36,805 bases of DNA from an uncultured Lachnospiraceae bacterium. GTDB lineage: Bacteria; Bacillota_A; Clostridia; Lachnospirales; Lachnospiraceae. The translations under genes were made by a program, and so were the position numbers. The stretch is from the NCBI GenBank assembly GCA_947564305.1, contig CANOBT010000043.1, positions 1-36,805 of the forward strand, written 5' to 3'. This document shows positions 1 to 9,373 of the stretch, one piece after another (the stretch's first letter is position 1; every line of letters starts with the position of its first letter). The notes beneath the pieces are model-generated. The model was not told where the DNA came from. It made no database searches and was given only the letters and a program-made list of their open reading frames with translations.

Positions 1-938
1 AAATATTTGGAAGCTAAATTTGACATATAATACCATGCACTTTGAGGTTTGGAAGAACATGTATTACAATTTCCAAGAGATACTCTGCTGCAATATGTCT
101 CATTATTTTCTTGACAGTCAAACCACGGAAGACTTTCATAGCTTGTCATATGCGGAGTGAACGTTACAGATGTTAGTGAATGATAGCCGGTTTTTCCAAA
201 TGGCATAATAGAAAAAAAGGGGCCATCCATAACTGTGATTCCGATATTCTGCAGTTTTTCATTTGCATGACATAAAATAATCTCACACAGTTCATACTTT
301 ATCTCAAACAGCTTCAGTCCCAACATATTTAGTATTTGATTCACCGAAGCATAAGTCGCATTTAACACAAAGTCACTTTCCATTTTTCTTCCGTCTTCCA
401 GTTGGATCTCGTAATGTTGTGTCCTTTGATTAATGCTTTTTATGGAAGCATTAAAAATCATAGTTATATTAGGATATTTTTTGATTTCATCCATAAAATA
501 TTTCTTTAGAATCAATGCATCATAAGTATCTTCCTCCGTAAGGAAGGCGCCGTCACACATACTGCTTTTGAAATATTCATTCGGGTCAATACTTTCGCAA
601 AATATATTTGCATCTTTACAAAATTTTTTAAACTCTTTTGCATTTGTCCAGGAAAACTGGTTGGAAGTTGCATAAATCTGTTTAAAACTGCTATGTATGC
701 AAAAACCAAAATCTTTATGGAAACGCTTATAATATCCTGCAGATTTTATACCTGTTGAAAGAGAACGTGGATAATGATATCCCATATGCACACGTGCCTG
801 ATTGATATAAGTCGCACGCATAAAAGCATCCAGTTCCTTTTCTAATACGACAACATGATCTCCCTGCCTGCCACAAAAAAGGGCAGAATAAAGGCCATAT
901 AGTCCCCCCCCTATAATAATTTTATCATAATTAGCCAT
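1..938 (-). CDS. FAD-dependent oxidoreductase, DAO-like, 3' end outside window
   Basis: The frame read leftward from the ATG at 938 stays open to the window edge (about 312 residues, C-terminus missing). It begins MANYDKIIIGGGLYGLYSA, a dinucleotide-binding Rossmann GxGxxG loop, followed by VVVLEKE, the usual acidic end of the second strand. A stretch reading NQARVHMGYHYPRS is typical of DAO-type flavoproteins found in surface-polysaccharide and sugar-modification clusters. It starts 2 bp after the stop of the membrane glycosyltransferase gene, so it is the last visible gene of the leftward operon. The role is probably redox modification of a sugar or glycan precursor in the cytoplasm. The substrate cannot be told from sequence. 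Confidence 0.8.
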   Translation of the reverse strand, partial: MANYDKIIIGGGLYGLYSALFCGRQGDHVVVLEKELDAFMRATYINQARVHMGYHYPRSLSTGIKSAGYYKRFHKDFGFCIHSSFKQIYATSNQFSWTNAKEFKKFCKDANIFCESIDPNEYFKSSMCDGAFLTEEDTYDALILKKYFMDEIKKYPNITMIFNASIKSINQRTQHYEIQLEDGRKMESDFVLNATYASVNQILNMLGLKLFEIKYELCEIILCHANEKLQNIGITVMDGPFFSIMPFGKTGYHSLTSVTFTPHMTSYESLPWFDCQENNETYCSRVSLGNCNTCSSKPQSAWYYMSNLASKY

Positions 939-939
939 T

Positions 940-2301
940 TTACTTTGTCTCTCTTTCTTTGACTGATACAGGAAAAGAATCAATAAAATAATCTTCCCCG
1001 TATACGAATTTTGAAGTCAAGTAAACGATTCCAACAAAAACAAATGGCACAATATGAATCATTGTTCTTGCATATTCGCCACATGTTAAAATCATCGTGG
1101 ATATAAATATTCCAAATATAAAAACGGACAGTCCGCATGCAATCCATGCCATTTTCTTTCTAAATAGATTCCATAAAGACAGGAATAAAGTAATAATTCC
1201 TACAAAAATTCCATGGATGGGTTTAACCAGATTTGTTGCACTGTTCCAGACAGTAAAATAAGTATTAAAAATATCCGGCATATTATCATGAGCTTGAGCA
1301 TATGTTCCAAAATCGTAACACAGTATACCAAGAGAAAGTAAAAATTCATCATTTATATATTGAGGCAAATTATTAATAATGCATTCTTTGGCAATTTTTT
1401 GAGATTCTCCTTTTCCATAATATCCAAGAATCTCGGTCATTGTATTCCACACATTATTTTCGTTCCCCTTCAAACTTGTTTCAACTTGTAAAACAAAATC
1501 TCTATCTTGATAATTTTTATAATAATCTCGCTCTATACAAGCATACAATAATTGTCTTGGCAAAGGATCTGACACTGAGAAAATACCATGATAAGTATAA
1601 AACACACACGAATAAAGCATAATAATGATCCAGCCGCTAATACAAGTTAAAAAAATTTTATAAGTGTTATTCTTTTTAAAAAGAATTCGAAGAATTAAAA
1701 AACAAAAAGAAATAACATACAGTAAAAGAAAGGATGGTCTCAAAAATATTAAAAAGAATAATAGTATTATTGCCATAAATCCATTTTTGCTTTTTTCATA
1801 TAACATATAACAGAAAATATGATAAATAAAAAAAACTGTACCTGATATTGCAAAGGACTCTGTTAAAATAACATAATCCCAACCGCAGATTACACTTGTT
1901 ATGCCGTATAAAGAAGTAAATGTAATCTTTATCCAGTGATGTGCAGTAATTATACTACAGATTCGAAAAAAATATAGCACACTAATATATGAGACTATAC
2001 ACTGTACAAATACAACATATACTAAGAACCTATCTTCTCCAAATAATAATCTTAATATCTGAAGAATGAGTGGATAGACAGGAGTTCTTCCAGCGTCTGC
2101 AAAATTCAGCTTGAGTAAAGAAATAAAATCATATTCCATATATCCATACGAATCAGGACAAAGTACTCCCCATTTCCAGTATACAGAATAAATAATTCTG
2201 ATAAATAAAATAGTAATGAATACTATATAAATACTTATGTCTCTTGATTTTGGGAAAAATATATTTTTAATTTTCAAATATTTATTCTGAAGATCAATCA
2301 T
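940..2301 (-). CDS. Multi-pass membrane glycosyltransferase, GT-C/ArnT-PMT-like
   Basis: This 453-residue protein is dominated by hydrophobic segments, roughly ten or more. Near the N-terminus an extracytoplasmic loop contains CPDSYGYMEYD and then DAGRTPVYPLIL. Acidic residues in the first loop and a GRxPxYP element are usual for GT-C enzymes of the GT39/PMT type, which transfer sugar from a polyprenyl-phosphate donor outside the membrane. The frame continues open upstream to 2577, but that part lies inside the next gene. The ATG at 2301 has an AGAGGG ribosome site 8 nt before it and sits 17 bp after the upstream stop, so I chose it. It is cotranscribed with the glycosyltransferase fusion and the methyltransferase. 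The family placement rests on motif style and topology; donor and acceptor are unknown. Confidence 0.75.
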   Translation of the reverse strand: MIDLQNKYLKIKNIFFPKSRDISIYIVFITILFIRIIYSVYWKWGVLCPDSYGYMEYDFISLLKLNFADAGRTPVYPLILQILRLLFGEDRFLVYVVFVQCIVSYISVLYFFRICSIITAHHWIKITFTSLYGITSVICGWDYVILTESFAISGTVFFIYHIFCYMLYEKSKNGFMAIILLFFLIFLRPSFLLLYVISFCFLILRILFKKNNTYKIFLTCISGWIIIMLYSCVFYTYHGIFSVSDPLPRQLLYACIERDYYKNYQDRDFVLQVETSLKGNENNVWNTMTEILGYYGKGESQKIAKECIINNLPQYINDEFLLSLGILCYDFGTYAQAHDNMPDIFNTYFTVWNSATNLVKPIHGIFVGIITLFLSLWNLFRKKMAWIACGLSVFIFGIFISTMILTCGEYARTMIHIVPFVFVGIVYLTSKFVYGEDYFIDSFPVSVKERETK

Positions 2302-2318
2302 AATATAAACCCTCTTAG

Positions 2319-4355
2319 TCAGCTTTGAGTCAAACACTTTTCCCACATAAAAGCAAATGATCTCGCCCGAATGCCCCAGTCCCATCCACGGATTGACTCC
2401 AGATTTTCTTCCGAAAGCTCCTGAAACAGCTTTGGCGTTTCCAGCATCCGGATCAGCGCTTCTTTCAGACATGCTCTGGACCGTTCTTTCAATATAAACT
2501 CTGCCTGTTTTTTCCCCGCCGCCTCTGAAACGATTCCCACATTCGTAGAGATATACGGTACCCCGCATGCCATGCATTCCAGAATCGGGTTCGGAGTCCC
2601 TTCAATCTTTGACATACATACATACAGGTCGATGCGACTGTAAAAGTCAGGCATCTCTTCATGCGGAATCATTTTTTCATGGCTGTCACAGAGCTCCAGC
2701 TCTATGGGATATCCTTCAGACGAAAGTTCCTCAATAACCGGTTTCAGCAATGTGTGAAGGCCTTTAAAATCTTCTTTTTCCGCCAACCACATGCTGTTTC
2801 CCGCCCATCCAACGGTCAGACGGTCCCCGGGTTTCCGGTTTCTGAACCGTTCTGTATTCCGGGGCCGAAACAGCTCCAGATCCACGCCGTCGGTGATAAC
2901 CGCTGCCGGTTTGATGCGTATACGTTCATCTGCATCATAGATGTTTTTCAGCAGACCGGATGAAACCGAGTATGCTTTTACCGGTGTGTCTGCATCAGAA
3001 AAGAGCCTCTGACTGTATGTAAAATCACCATCCAGAAACAGATGGTCGTATACGGAAGTACATACAATCCTGCCCCTGATATATTTCTGATAAAATTCTT
3101 CCGGATCCATTCCCCATCTTGAAGCATAGCCGCGGGAGTATTCCGTGTTGCAGTCCGCAAGCCAGGATCTCCACAGAAAATGGATGAGATCACAGTCCGC
3201 TCCGGCCAGAAACACGGCATGTACGTTATCGACGTCCGTCAGATACAGAACCCGGAACTCAAACACATCGGAACAGTGCCGGATGATCTGACGGGCGATA
3301 TTGTCAAGCGCCCATCCCGGTTTGTCTATTACAAGAAGGATTCTGGGACGGTTGAACGGATGTTTTTCTTCGCAGTTTTCTATCGCATTATCTTCATCCA
3401 ACAATTCCCGAAGTCTTTGGCTAATCCATTTTTCCGTCATGGGATTCCATATGTGTACCCCGTGTTTTTTTTCAAAATATCTGGCAGATTCCAGTAATTT
3501 CGTATTTGAAAACCGCTGTTTTTCATAAAATGAATCATAGCTGTTTGTCGGTTTGGGATGATCATGAATGATACTGACGATTCCACACGATCCGATTTTA
3601 AGTCCGTTTTGAAAAAGTCTCATGGAAAATTCCGTATCCTCAAACCCTACAAACATGCCCTCGTCATATCCGCCATATTGAAAAAAGGTATCTTTTCTGC
3701 ATATACTGGCTCCTCCTGGAACAAAGGTGCATAAAAAAGGAGCAGATGTTTCCGTCATGTCAATTTCTCCCTCGACATATGCAGAACCCCCGCCAATGGT
3801 GATGCCGCTTTTTTCTTCTTCGACGTATAGGTGCCCGCCCCAGATGTGTATCCTGTTTTCTCCTTTGTTCAACAGAGGCATGGTAAGAAAATGACAGCCG
3901 AGCCTTGCAATGTCTGACTGTATTTTATCCAGGGGATTGCTGATAAAATAAATATCGTTATCCAGGCTGAAGATCCAGTCTGTCCGGACAGCAGCAAACA
4001 GTCTGTTTCTTCCACCGGAAACACCATAATTCTGCCCAAATTCCACCATTCGGCATGGAAAGGGCATCCGTTCCATTGCCTGGTATAAGGATTGTTTTTC
4101 CGTCTCTTCGGAACCATTATCTCCTATTAGAAATTCACCGGAAAAATCCGGCATGATTTTTTTTACGGAATCCATCAGGCGGATGGTTAAAGAAGACCGG
4201 TTCATGCTTAAAACAGCAATTGTCAGATTATTTCCGTTACAGCCGATGTTTTGTATGAATCCCGGATTTGTTCCCACGCCAATAAGTGAATGAGTTTTGC
4301 TGGAAATGTATCTGTATTCTTCTGCCTGCCATCCCAGGCGCATATCATTTGACAT
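2319..4355 (-). CDS. Bifunctional glycosyltransferase, GT2 fused to GT4
   Basis: The protein has about 678 residues in two catalytic modules. The N-terminal GT-A module (about 45-300) opens with NLTIAVLSMNRSSLTIRLMDS and carries SLDNDIYF, a DxD-type nucleotide-sugar/metal site, then FVPGGASICRKDTF and GFEDTEFSMRL, typical of GT2 enzymes. The C-terminal GT-B module (about 335-675) has LTVGWAGNS and, near the end, SKIEGTPNPILECMACGVP, the GT4 nucleotide-sugar signature. An ATG at 4370 is possible, but the ATG at 4355 has AGGGAG 6 nt upstream, so I prefer it. It should act in the cytoplasm, adding two sugars of a repeat unit. It lies between the methyltransferase and the membrane glycosyltransferase in the same operon and looks more GC-rich than the latter, suggesting mosaic origin. 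Confidence 0.88.
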   Translation of the reverse strand: MSNDMRLGWQAEEYRYISSKTHSLIGVGTNPGFIQNIGCNGNNLTIAVLSMNRSSLTIRLMDSVKKIMPDFSGEFLIGDNGSEETEKQSLYQAMERMPFPCRMVEFGQNYGVSGGRNRLFAAVRTDWIFSLDNDIYFISNPLDKIQSDIARLGCHFLTMPLLNKGENRIHIWGGHLYVEEEKSGITIGGGSAYVEGEIDMTETSAPFLCTFVPGGASICRKDTFFQYGGYDEGMFVGFEDTEFSMRLFQNGLKIGSCGIVSIIHDHPKPTNSYDSFYEKQRFSNTKLLESARYFEKKHGVHIWNPMTEKWISQRLRELLDEDNAIENCEEKHPFNRPRILLVIDKPGWALDNIARQIIRHCSDVFEFRVLYLTDVDNVHAVFLAGADCDLIHFLWRSWLADCNTEYSRGYASRWGMDPEEFYQKYIRGRIVCTSVYDHLFLDGDFTYSQRLFSDADTPVKAYSVSSGLLKNIYDADERIRIKPAAVITDGVDLELFRPRNTERFRNRKPGDRLTVGWAGNSMWLAEKEDFKGLHTLLKPVIEELSSEGYPIELELCDSHEKMIPHEEMPDFYSRIDLYVCMSKIEGTPNPILECMACGVPYISTNVGIVSEAAGKKQAEFILKERSRACLKEALIRMLETPKLFQELSEENLESIRGWDWGIRARSFAFMWEKCLTQS

Positions 4356-4376
4356 TCGATTCTCCCTCATATGTGT

Positions 4377-5492
4377 TCAATGTCCAAATACTTTTTTTAT
4401 CCTGTCGCGTAAAGAATAATACTTCTCCACCATTTTCATTCCTCTGGAAGACCGGATCTCATTTAAACGGTTTTCTTTTTCGTTCAGTCTTTCCAGCGTC
4501 TGCTGATAAAGATCCCAGTTCTGATGCATCCAGGTCTGCGCCTCGTTTCGCTCCTTTTGGCGCAGCTCCAGAAGAAGTTTCAGCCGTTCCAGCTCCATAT
4601 GGAGTTTTTCAGATTCCAGTTTCATATGGTTGTATTCGGAACTGTTTTCCGCATCTTTCCGCAGCTTCTCCATCTCTTCCCGGACTTCGTCCAGATGATG
4701 CAGGAGGTCATAATCCGTATCTTTGTGGTCGATAAAAAAATCACGCGGCGTTATAACTGCGCTGTAGCGATTTGCATTTCCAGATCTCCCCCAGATTCCC
4801 AGATAATAATGGCAATTCCATTGATTTAAATACTGAACCTGAGGTATACATAAAACCTGATCACATATTTCATAATGAAACATGCCGAAGGCGTCTTCTT
4901 TTACACTGCTTTCGGGTTCAGTCCGCTTTTCATAAGGAAGATTGATGAAACCATCCAGGGCAAATGCAAGAAAATACTCTACATAGGAACCAAGATAACG
5001 TTCAGCCATTTCTTTAAATTCAAAAAAATTATATGCTTTTTTATGGAAAGGATTTATTAAATTGTCTTTTTCATAATAATAATTGTCATTTGGACAGGAC
5101 AGGATAATGGTTCCGCCCGGTTTCAAAACCCTTTTGATTTCTCGTAAAAATTTTTCTGAATTATCTACATGCTCTATTGTTTCCAGGGAAACGATCAGAT
5201 CAAATGTGTGATCATCAAAAGGCAGGTTTAAAACGTCATGTTGTATATAATTTAAATTTTTGTCCTTAAAATAGTTCTGAGCCCGATTGATCGCATATTC
5301 ACTGATATCCACTCCCGTCACACTCCGGGCGCCCCATGTTTTCATCAGGTAGCTTCCGTAGCCTTCTCCGCATGCCGCATCCAGCACGTCTGCATCCTGA
5401 CAGAACGGTCTGGCTACCGCATAACGGTTCAGGTGAATGGATGCCTCCACTGCGTTGTATGTTGTTTCTTCTGAAAAATCCAATCTTTCCAT
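4377..5492 (-). CDS. SAM-dependent methyltransferase with C-terminal coiled coil
   Basis: This 371-residue protein is a class I methyltransferase. Motif I is VLDAACGEGYGSYL (about residues 35-48), followed by VTGVDISEYAI with the acidic ribose-binding residue, FDLIVSLETIEHV, and LKPGGTIILSCPN as motif III. The enzyme core ends near residue 250. The remainder (about 265-355) is rich in E, K, L and R with heptad spacing and should form a long coiled coil, as in chain-length or capping methyltransferases of O-antigen-like polymers. That comparison is inference. An AGGAGG site lies immediately upstream of the ATG, fixing the start. It is the first gene of the leftward operon, and its promoter must lie in the 147-bp gap shared with the recombinase gene. 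Confidence 0.88.
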   Translation of the reverse strand: MERLDFSEETTYNAVEASIHLNRYAVARPFCQDADVLDAACGEGYGSYLMKTWGARSVTGVDISEYAINRAQNYFKDKNLNYIQHDVLNLPFDDHTFDLIVSLETIEHVDNSEKFLREIKRVLKPGGTIILSCPNDNYYYEKDNLINPFHKKAYNFFEFKEMAERYLGSYVEYFLAFALDGFINLPYEKRTEPESSVKEDAFGMFHYEICDQVLCIPQVQYLNQWNCHYYLGIWGRSGNANRYSAVITPRDFFIDHKDTDYDLLHHLDEVREEMEKLRKDAENSSEYNHMKLESEKLHMELERLKLLLELRQKERNEAQTWMHQNWDLYQQTLERLNEKENRLNEIRSSRGMKMVEKYYSLRDRIKKVFGH

Positions 5493-5581
5493 GTGTCCTC
5501 CTGATTGCCTGGTTTTACAAAAAAGTCTACTTTCTGGTAATTAAAATACCTCAGACTGCAAATAAAAATGAGCTGTTTTCG

Positions 5582-5610
5582 AATCATGATACAATGGAAC
5601 ATAATCATGA
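5582..5610. repeat. 21-bp-spaced AATCATGA direct repeat before the recombinase
   Basis: AATCATGA occurs at 5582-5589 and again at 5603-5610, two helical turns apart on the same face. The first copy reads ATCATGAT, itself a palindrome. The pair sits 30 bp before the recombinase ATG. This layout fits an operator or an accessory recombinase-binding subsite; only the repeat itself is seen directly. Confidence 0.5.
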
Positions 5611-5639
5611 GGGCATTATTTATCTACAGGAGGAAAAAA

Positions 5640-6239
5640 ATGGGGACGGCATATGGATATATTCGTGTCAGCACAAAAGATCAGAATGAAGACAGACAGC
5701 GTATCGCATTGCGGGAGTTTGACATTGATAAAAAAAATATATACATAGATAAGCAATCAGGGAAAAATTTTAACAGACCCATGTATAAGCAGATGCTGCG
5801 CAGACTGAAAAAAGACGATCTTATTTATATTAAAAGCATTGACCGGCTAGGGCGTAATTATGAAGAGATCCTGGAACAGTGGCGTATTTTGACAAAAGAA
5901 AAATTAGTAGATATTGTAGTGATAGACATGCCTTTACTTGATACAAGAAGAGGAAAAGACCTGATAGGAACGTTCTTGAGTGATATTGTCTTACAGATTC
6001 TTTCCTTTGTTGCAGAAAATGAAAGAGCTGCTATTCGTCAGAGACAGGCAGAAGGGATTGCAGCAGCGAAAGCCCGGGGAGTAAAATTTGGAAGACCGAA
6101 AAAACCGCTTCCGGAAAATTTTGAAGAAATATGTCTGCTTTGGAAAAAAGGAATTATTACAGGAACAGACGCTGCCCAAAAATGTGGTATGCCGTTATCG
6201 ACATTTCGCTATAAAGCCCAAAATACATTTTCTGAATAA
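5640..6239 (+). CDS. Serine recombinase, resolvase/invertase family
   Basis: The 199-residue protein begins MGTAYGYIRVSTKDQNEDRQ. Ser11 is the nucleophile, with Arg9 beside it and DRLGRN further on supplying active-site arginines. The long E helix (ENERAAIRQRQAEGIAAAKA) leads to GRPKK and a small C-terminal helix-turn-helix with GTDAAQKCGMPLSTFR, the classical Tn3 resolvase/Hin arrangement and length. The frame is open to an earlier ATG at 5568, but the AGGAGG at about 5629-5634 sets the start at 5640. It could resolve or invert DNA in this variable surface locus, or be left from a mobile element. No transposase or clear crossover site was found nearby. Confidence 0.92.
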   Translation: MGTAYGYIRVSTKDQNEDRQRIALREFDIDKKNIYIDKQSGKNFNRPMYKQMLRRLKKDDLIYIKSIDRLGRNYEEILEQWRILTKEKLVDIVVIDMPLLDTRRGKDLIGTFLSDIVLQILSFVAENERAAIRQRQAEGIAAAKARGVKFGRPKKPLPENFEEICLLWKKGIITGTDAAQKCGMPLSTFRYKAQNTFSE

Positions 6240-6264
6240 AAATGAACGGGAAGTAACCTTTTGT

Positions 6265-6293
6265 TTGACAAGTAGCTGGGCAATTGGTATGAT
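6265..6293 (+). promoter_or_regulatory. Consensus sigma-70/A promoter for the DUF6020 gene
   Basis: TTGACA at 6265-6270 and TATGAT at 6288-6293 are separated by exactly 17 bp. Transcription would start near 6300, leaving a 5' leader of about 40 nt before the ATG at 6342. The -10 is also part of TGGTATGAT, an extended -10. Confidence 0.75.
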
Positions 6294-6341
6294 AAAAAAC
6301 AGAGTTTAATTATAATATAAAAGTATGATGACGGTAACAAT

Positions 6342-8120
6342 ATGAAGATGAAAAGACAGATTTGTAAAATGTTTATAGTTTTGCTGATAACCAGAATATC
6401 ACTTCGTTACTGGCTGATTCCGGATACACCTGTACTGTATTGGGGAATTGCCAGTGTTCTTGCGTATTCATGGTGCAATTTCAATACAGGAAAACAAAAG
6501 GATAAAAAAATAATATTATTTGTTGCGCTATTATTAAGCGGTTCGGTGTTTTCTGCGTATATGGTACAGAATGGATTTTTGATAGACGACAAAAAATTTG
6601 TGCTTGTTGTAAAACTTTTGTTTCTGATTATTTTTTCGATTTTAGTATTAAATTATTTATATCTTTTGATGGATCGGCTCTCTTGTGGGTGTTTTATAGG
6701 AAAAATAGATATAACAAGGACAGGAATTGACGCTAAAAAACTAAGGGGGAGTGTTGTATTTGTATTTTTGTGCTGGCTGCCATATTTTCTGGTATATTAT
6801 CCTGGACTGATAATGGCAGATTCTGCGAATTCTATATATCAGGCTTTGGGTATTCATGAATGGAGTAACCATTTTCCAGTAGTATATTCATATATTATTA
6901 AACTTTGCCTGCTCCCGGGAATTTTGTCAGGGAACTTAAATATTGGATACGCAGTTTACACATTAATGCAGATGGCAGTTATGGCATGCGTACTTGGCTA
7001 TACTGTATGTTGGATCAGAAATAAAGGATTTTCGTGGTATATTGTGGCAATGATGAGTATGTATTATGGGTTTTCGCCATGCTTTCCGCAACATGCAGTA
7101 ACTATGTGGAAGGATGGAATTTTCTCGGTAGTGTTGTTATATATGAGCCTTCAGTTGTTTGACTTGGTGATCAGTCAAGGGGCAGTGCTTCAGAAAAAAG
7201 GATTTTTGAGAGGAAGTATAATAGGTGCTGTAGTTGTCTGCTTTTTCAGAAATAATGGTGTATATATTGTTACTTTGATTTGTATGGGTTCGGCTGTATA
7301 TATTGTAATGAACAGGAAGAACAACTATAGAGAAATGATCAGATATTTGCTGTATCATTGTATAGTAGTTGCAGTAGTATTTGTAATAACAGGTCCTGTA
7401 TATGAAGCAAGCGGCATTAAAAAAGATGAAGTTGAAAAGTATGGAATTTTGTTACAGCAAATGACAAGAACCGTTGCTGAAGAAGGGGAGATTGGGGAGC
7501 GTGAGTATGCTTTTTTGGATGAATTGCTTCCAATTGAAAAATATAAAGAGTTATATATGCCTCAGCTGGTGGATCCTGTTAAATGGGATGCTGAATTTGA
7601 TAATAATTTTTTAGAAGGAAATTCTGAGAAATTTATGTTGACGTGGTTTAACCTTTTGCTTAAAAACCCTAAGATATATGTAAAAGCTTATTTGGAGATG
7701 ACATATCAATACTGGGTGCCGAATGTATGGGGAAATAATAGATATACTTCGAATATTTTAGAAGGTAATCCGGATGCTGTTATTTTTGAGCAACAGTGGA
7801 AAGAAGCGGAAGTTATATACTGTAATCTGCTCGAAAATAAATGGATAGACATGAAACATATTTTTTCGATCACAACTCCCATGGCGGCAGTTGGGCTATT
7901 TGTATGGCTGGCTGTATTGATTGCATCATATGCTGTTTTGAAACAGAAGTCAGTTTTTGTGTTGGGGTTTATTCCGTGTTTTGGAAATTTAGCAACACTG
8001 TTGGTTGCCACGCCGGCAGCATACTGGCCTCGGTATATGCTGATAGTTTATTGTATGCTTCCGGTTTTCCTGTGCATGATCCCGGTGGTTGGTAAAGACG
8101 ATGAACAGGTAAATAGATAG
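6342..8120 (+). CDS. DUF6020-like multi-pass membrane protein
   Basis: This 592-residue protein has many hydrophobic segments across its length, with one large hydrophilic loop at about 350-450. After the first group of membrane helices it carries CWLPYFLVYYPGLIMADS, then SNHFPVVYSYIIK. The WxPY..YYPG..D..(N)HxP pattern is what I associate with DUF6020 proteins, membrane proteins of Firmicutes and Actinobacteria often seen in surface-glycan loci and probably GT-C-fold glycosyltransferases. That functional reading is inference. The ribosome site is weak (a GACGG-like element), but the start sits right behind a consensus promoter. The next gene downstream is a truncated glycosyltransferase. Confidence 0.75.
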   Translation: MKMKRQICKMFIVLLITRISLRYWLIPDTPVLYWGIASVLAYSWCNFNTGKQKDKKIILFVALLLSGSVFSAYMVQNGFLIDDKKFVLVVKLLFLIIFSILVLNYLYLLMDRLSCGCFIGKIDITRTGIDAKKLRGSVVFVFLCWLPYFLVYYPGLIMADSANSIYQALGIHEWSNHFPVVYSYIIKLCLLPGILSGNLNIGYAVYTLMQMAVMACVLGYTVCWIRNKGFSWYIVAMMSMYYGFSPCFPQHAVTMWKDGIFSVVLLYMSLQLFDLVISQGAVLQKKGFLRGSIIGAVVVCFFRNNGVYIVTLICMGSAVYIVMNRKNNYREMIRYLLYHCIVVAVVFVITGPVYEASGIKKDEVEKYGILLQQMTRTVAEEGEIGEREYAFLDELLPIEKYKELYMPQLVDPVKWDAEFDNNFLEGNSEKFMLTWFNLLLKNPKIYVKAYLEMTYQYWVPNVWGNNRYTSNILEGNPDAVIFEQQWKEAEVIYCNLLENKWIDMKHIFSITTPMAAVGLFVWLAVLIASYAVLKQKSVFVLGFIPCFGNLATLLVATPAAYWPRYMLIVYCMLPVFLCMIPVVGKDDEQVNR

Positions 8121-8167
8121 AAGAGATTTTTAAGTTAAAGGACAGGTCGAGAAAGCGAGAATGGTAG

Positions 8168-8509
8168 ATGTTAATTGAAAATACAATAAGATTTTGGAAT
8201 AGATTGTTTGAGAATGAAAATACGAAAATTCGCTGTATTTTTACAACGGCTTTCGCATTATCTATAATATCTTATTATTTACTTGTTATAACAGGTTTGA
8301 CATGTCCGGACGGTATTTGCGAAGGAATGACATTTTATAATTACAGCTCTGAGGACTGGGCTTCACGTAATGGAAGATGGGCAATTCGTTATCTTAATAA
8401 ATTGTCAGGAAATGTAGTGATTCCAATATTTGTTGTAATGGCATATTGTTTCTGTATTTGCTGTGTTGTGTATCTGTTGTTGGACTGTTTTAAGATAAAT
8501 TCTTCTTGA
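8168..8509 (+). pseudogene. 5' fragment of a GtrII-like membrane glucosyltransferase
   Basis: The 113-residue frame has one hydrophobic helix (about 28-45), a loop with DGICEGMTFYNYSS and NGRWAIRYLNKLSG, then a second helix from about 83. An acidic first loop followed by GRW is characteristic of the start of Glucos_trans_II (GtrII) proteins, which normally run to several hundred residues with many more helices. Here the frame ends at a TGA just after KINSS. At that same point the sequence changes to the middle of a radical SAM gene, so the stop is created by a deletion junction. It may still be translated as a short membrane peptide, but it is unlikely to be a working enzyme. Confidence 0.6.
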
Positions 8510-9209
8510 TGCAGGCGTTGGTTACATTTTTCCGGCTTTTGACGGAGCAACAAAGGAGACTTATGAAAAACATCGGGTGAACTGTCATTTTGAAAATGTT
8601 CTGAATAATATCAGAATGTTTGCCGCTATGCGTGACGAAGGAGATTATGGTACATCGATTCAAGTAAAGTTTATGAGGACGAAACTGAATGAATCGGAAC
8701 TATTGCAGACATATCATATTTTTAACGAATTTTTGTCTCCGGAGCTGGATCATTTTCAGGAGGAATATGCTCATACGTGGAATGAAAAGCATATGAAGAG
8801 AAAAGGAATTGCTTTGACCGATATTAACTCCTCCAGAATTGTTCGGGAATGCAGAATGGCACATTCCTATCTTCCGATTTTCCGGAGTGGAGATGTAGGT
8901 GCATGCAGTCTGGATTATAATCATGAAGTGTTTGGAAGAGCATTAGGAAATGTGAAAACGGATTCCCTGCTGGAGATCTGGAATGGTGAAGATTTTTCGA
9001 AGTTGAGAAAGGCGATGGGCAGATTGTCCAGATATCCATTGAGAAAGGGAAGAATAGTTTCCAGAATATCTGGACTTCGTCAGAAGTGTCAGGACTGCTA
9101 CCTGATGTATTATAAAGAGGGAGATATAGATAACCTTCTTCCGGAAGAAATGCTTTATTGTAAGGCTGCGTTTAGTTCGTATATTTATAAATTTACTGGT
9201 CAGCGTTAA
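8499..9209 (+). pseudogene. 3' fragment of a radical SAM/SPASM protein
   Basis: In this frame the sequence reads LLDAGVGYIFPAFDGATKE, the mid-barrel segment of SPASM-type radical SAM enzymes. The C-terminal SPASM domain follows: CRMAHSYLPIF, GACSLDYN, LGNVKTDSLLEIW and RQKCQDCYLMYY, which supply auxiliary-cluster cysteines. The N-terminal third, including the CxxxCxxC cluster that makes the enzyme work, is absent, and the frame is closed by TAA at 8496-8498. No good ribosome site precedes it; the first usable codon is a GTG at 8577. It is therefore a remnant. Related intact proteins often act in glycan or peptide modification, which fits the flanking locus. Confidence 0.75.
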
Positions 9210-9373
9210 CTTTATTTTTATCATACTTTCAATGTTACTTAAAAAAAATATGGAGAGCATTCTGCAAACAATATTTTTGATGAATATTCCATGACACACG
9301 GGATGTCCGTAATGAGACTACAGGATCAAAATATGACGTTTCAATGAACAGAATAAAACTCTGTAGATTTCTT

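Noticed and set aside
2302..2577. Upstream extension of the membrane glycosyltransferase frame
   Set aside because: It lies inside the GT2-GT4 gene, has no membrane or family features, and the ATG at 2301 has a proper ribosome site.
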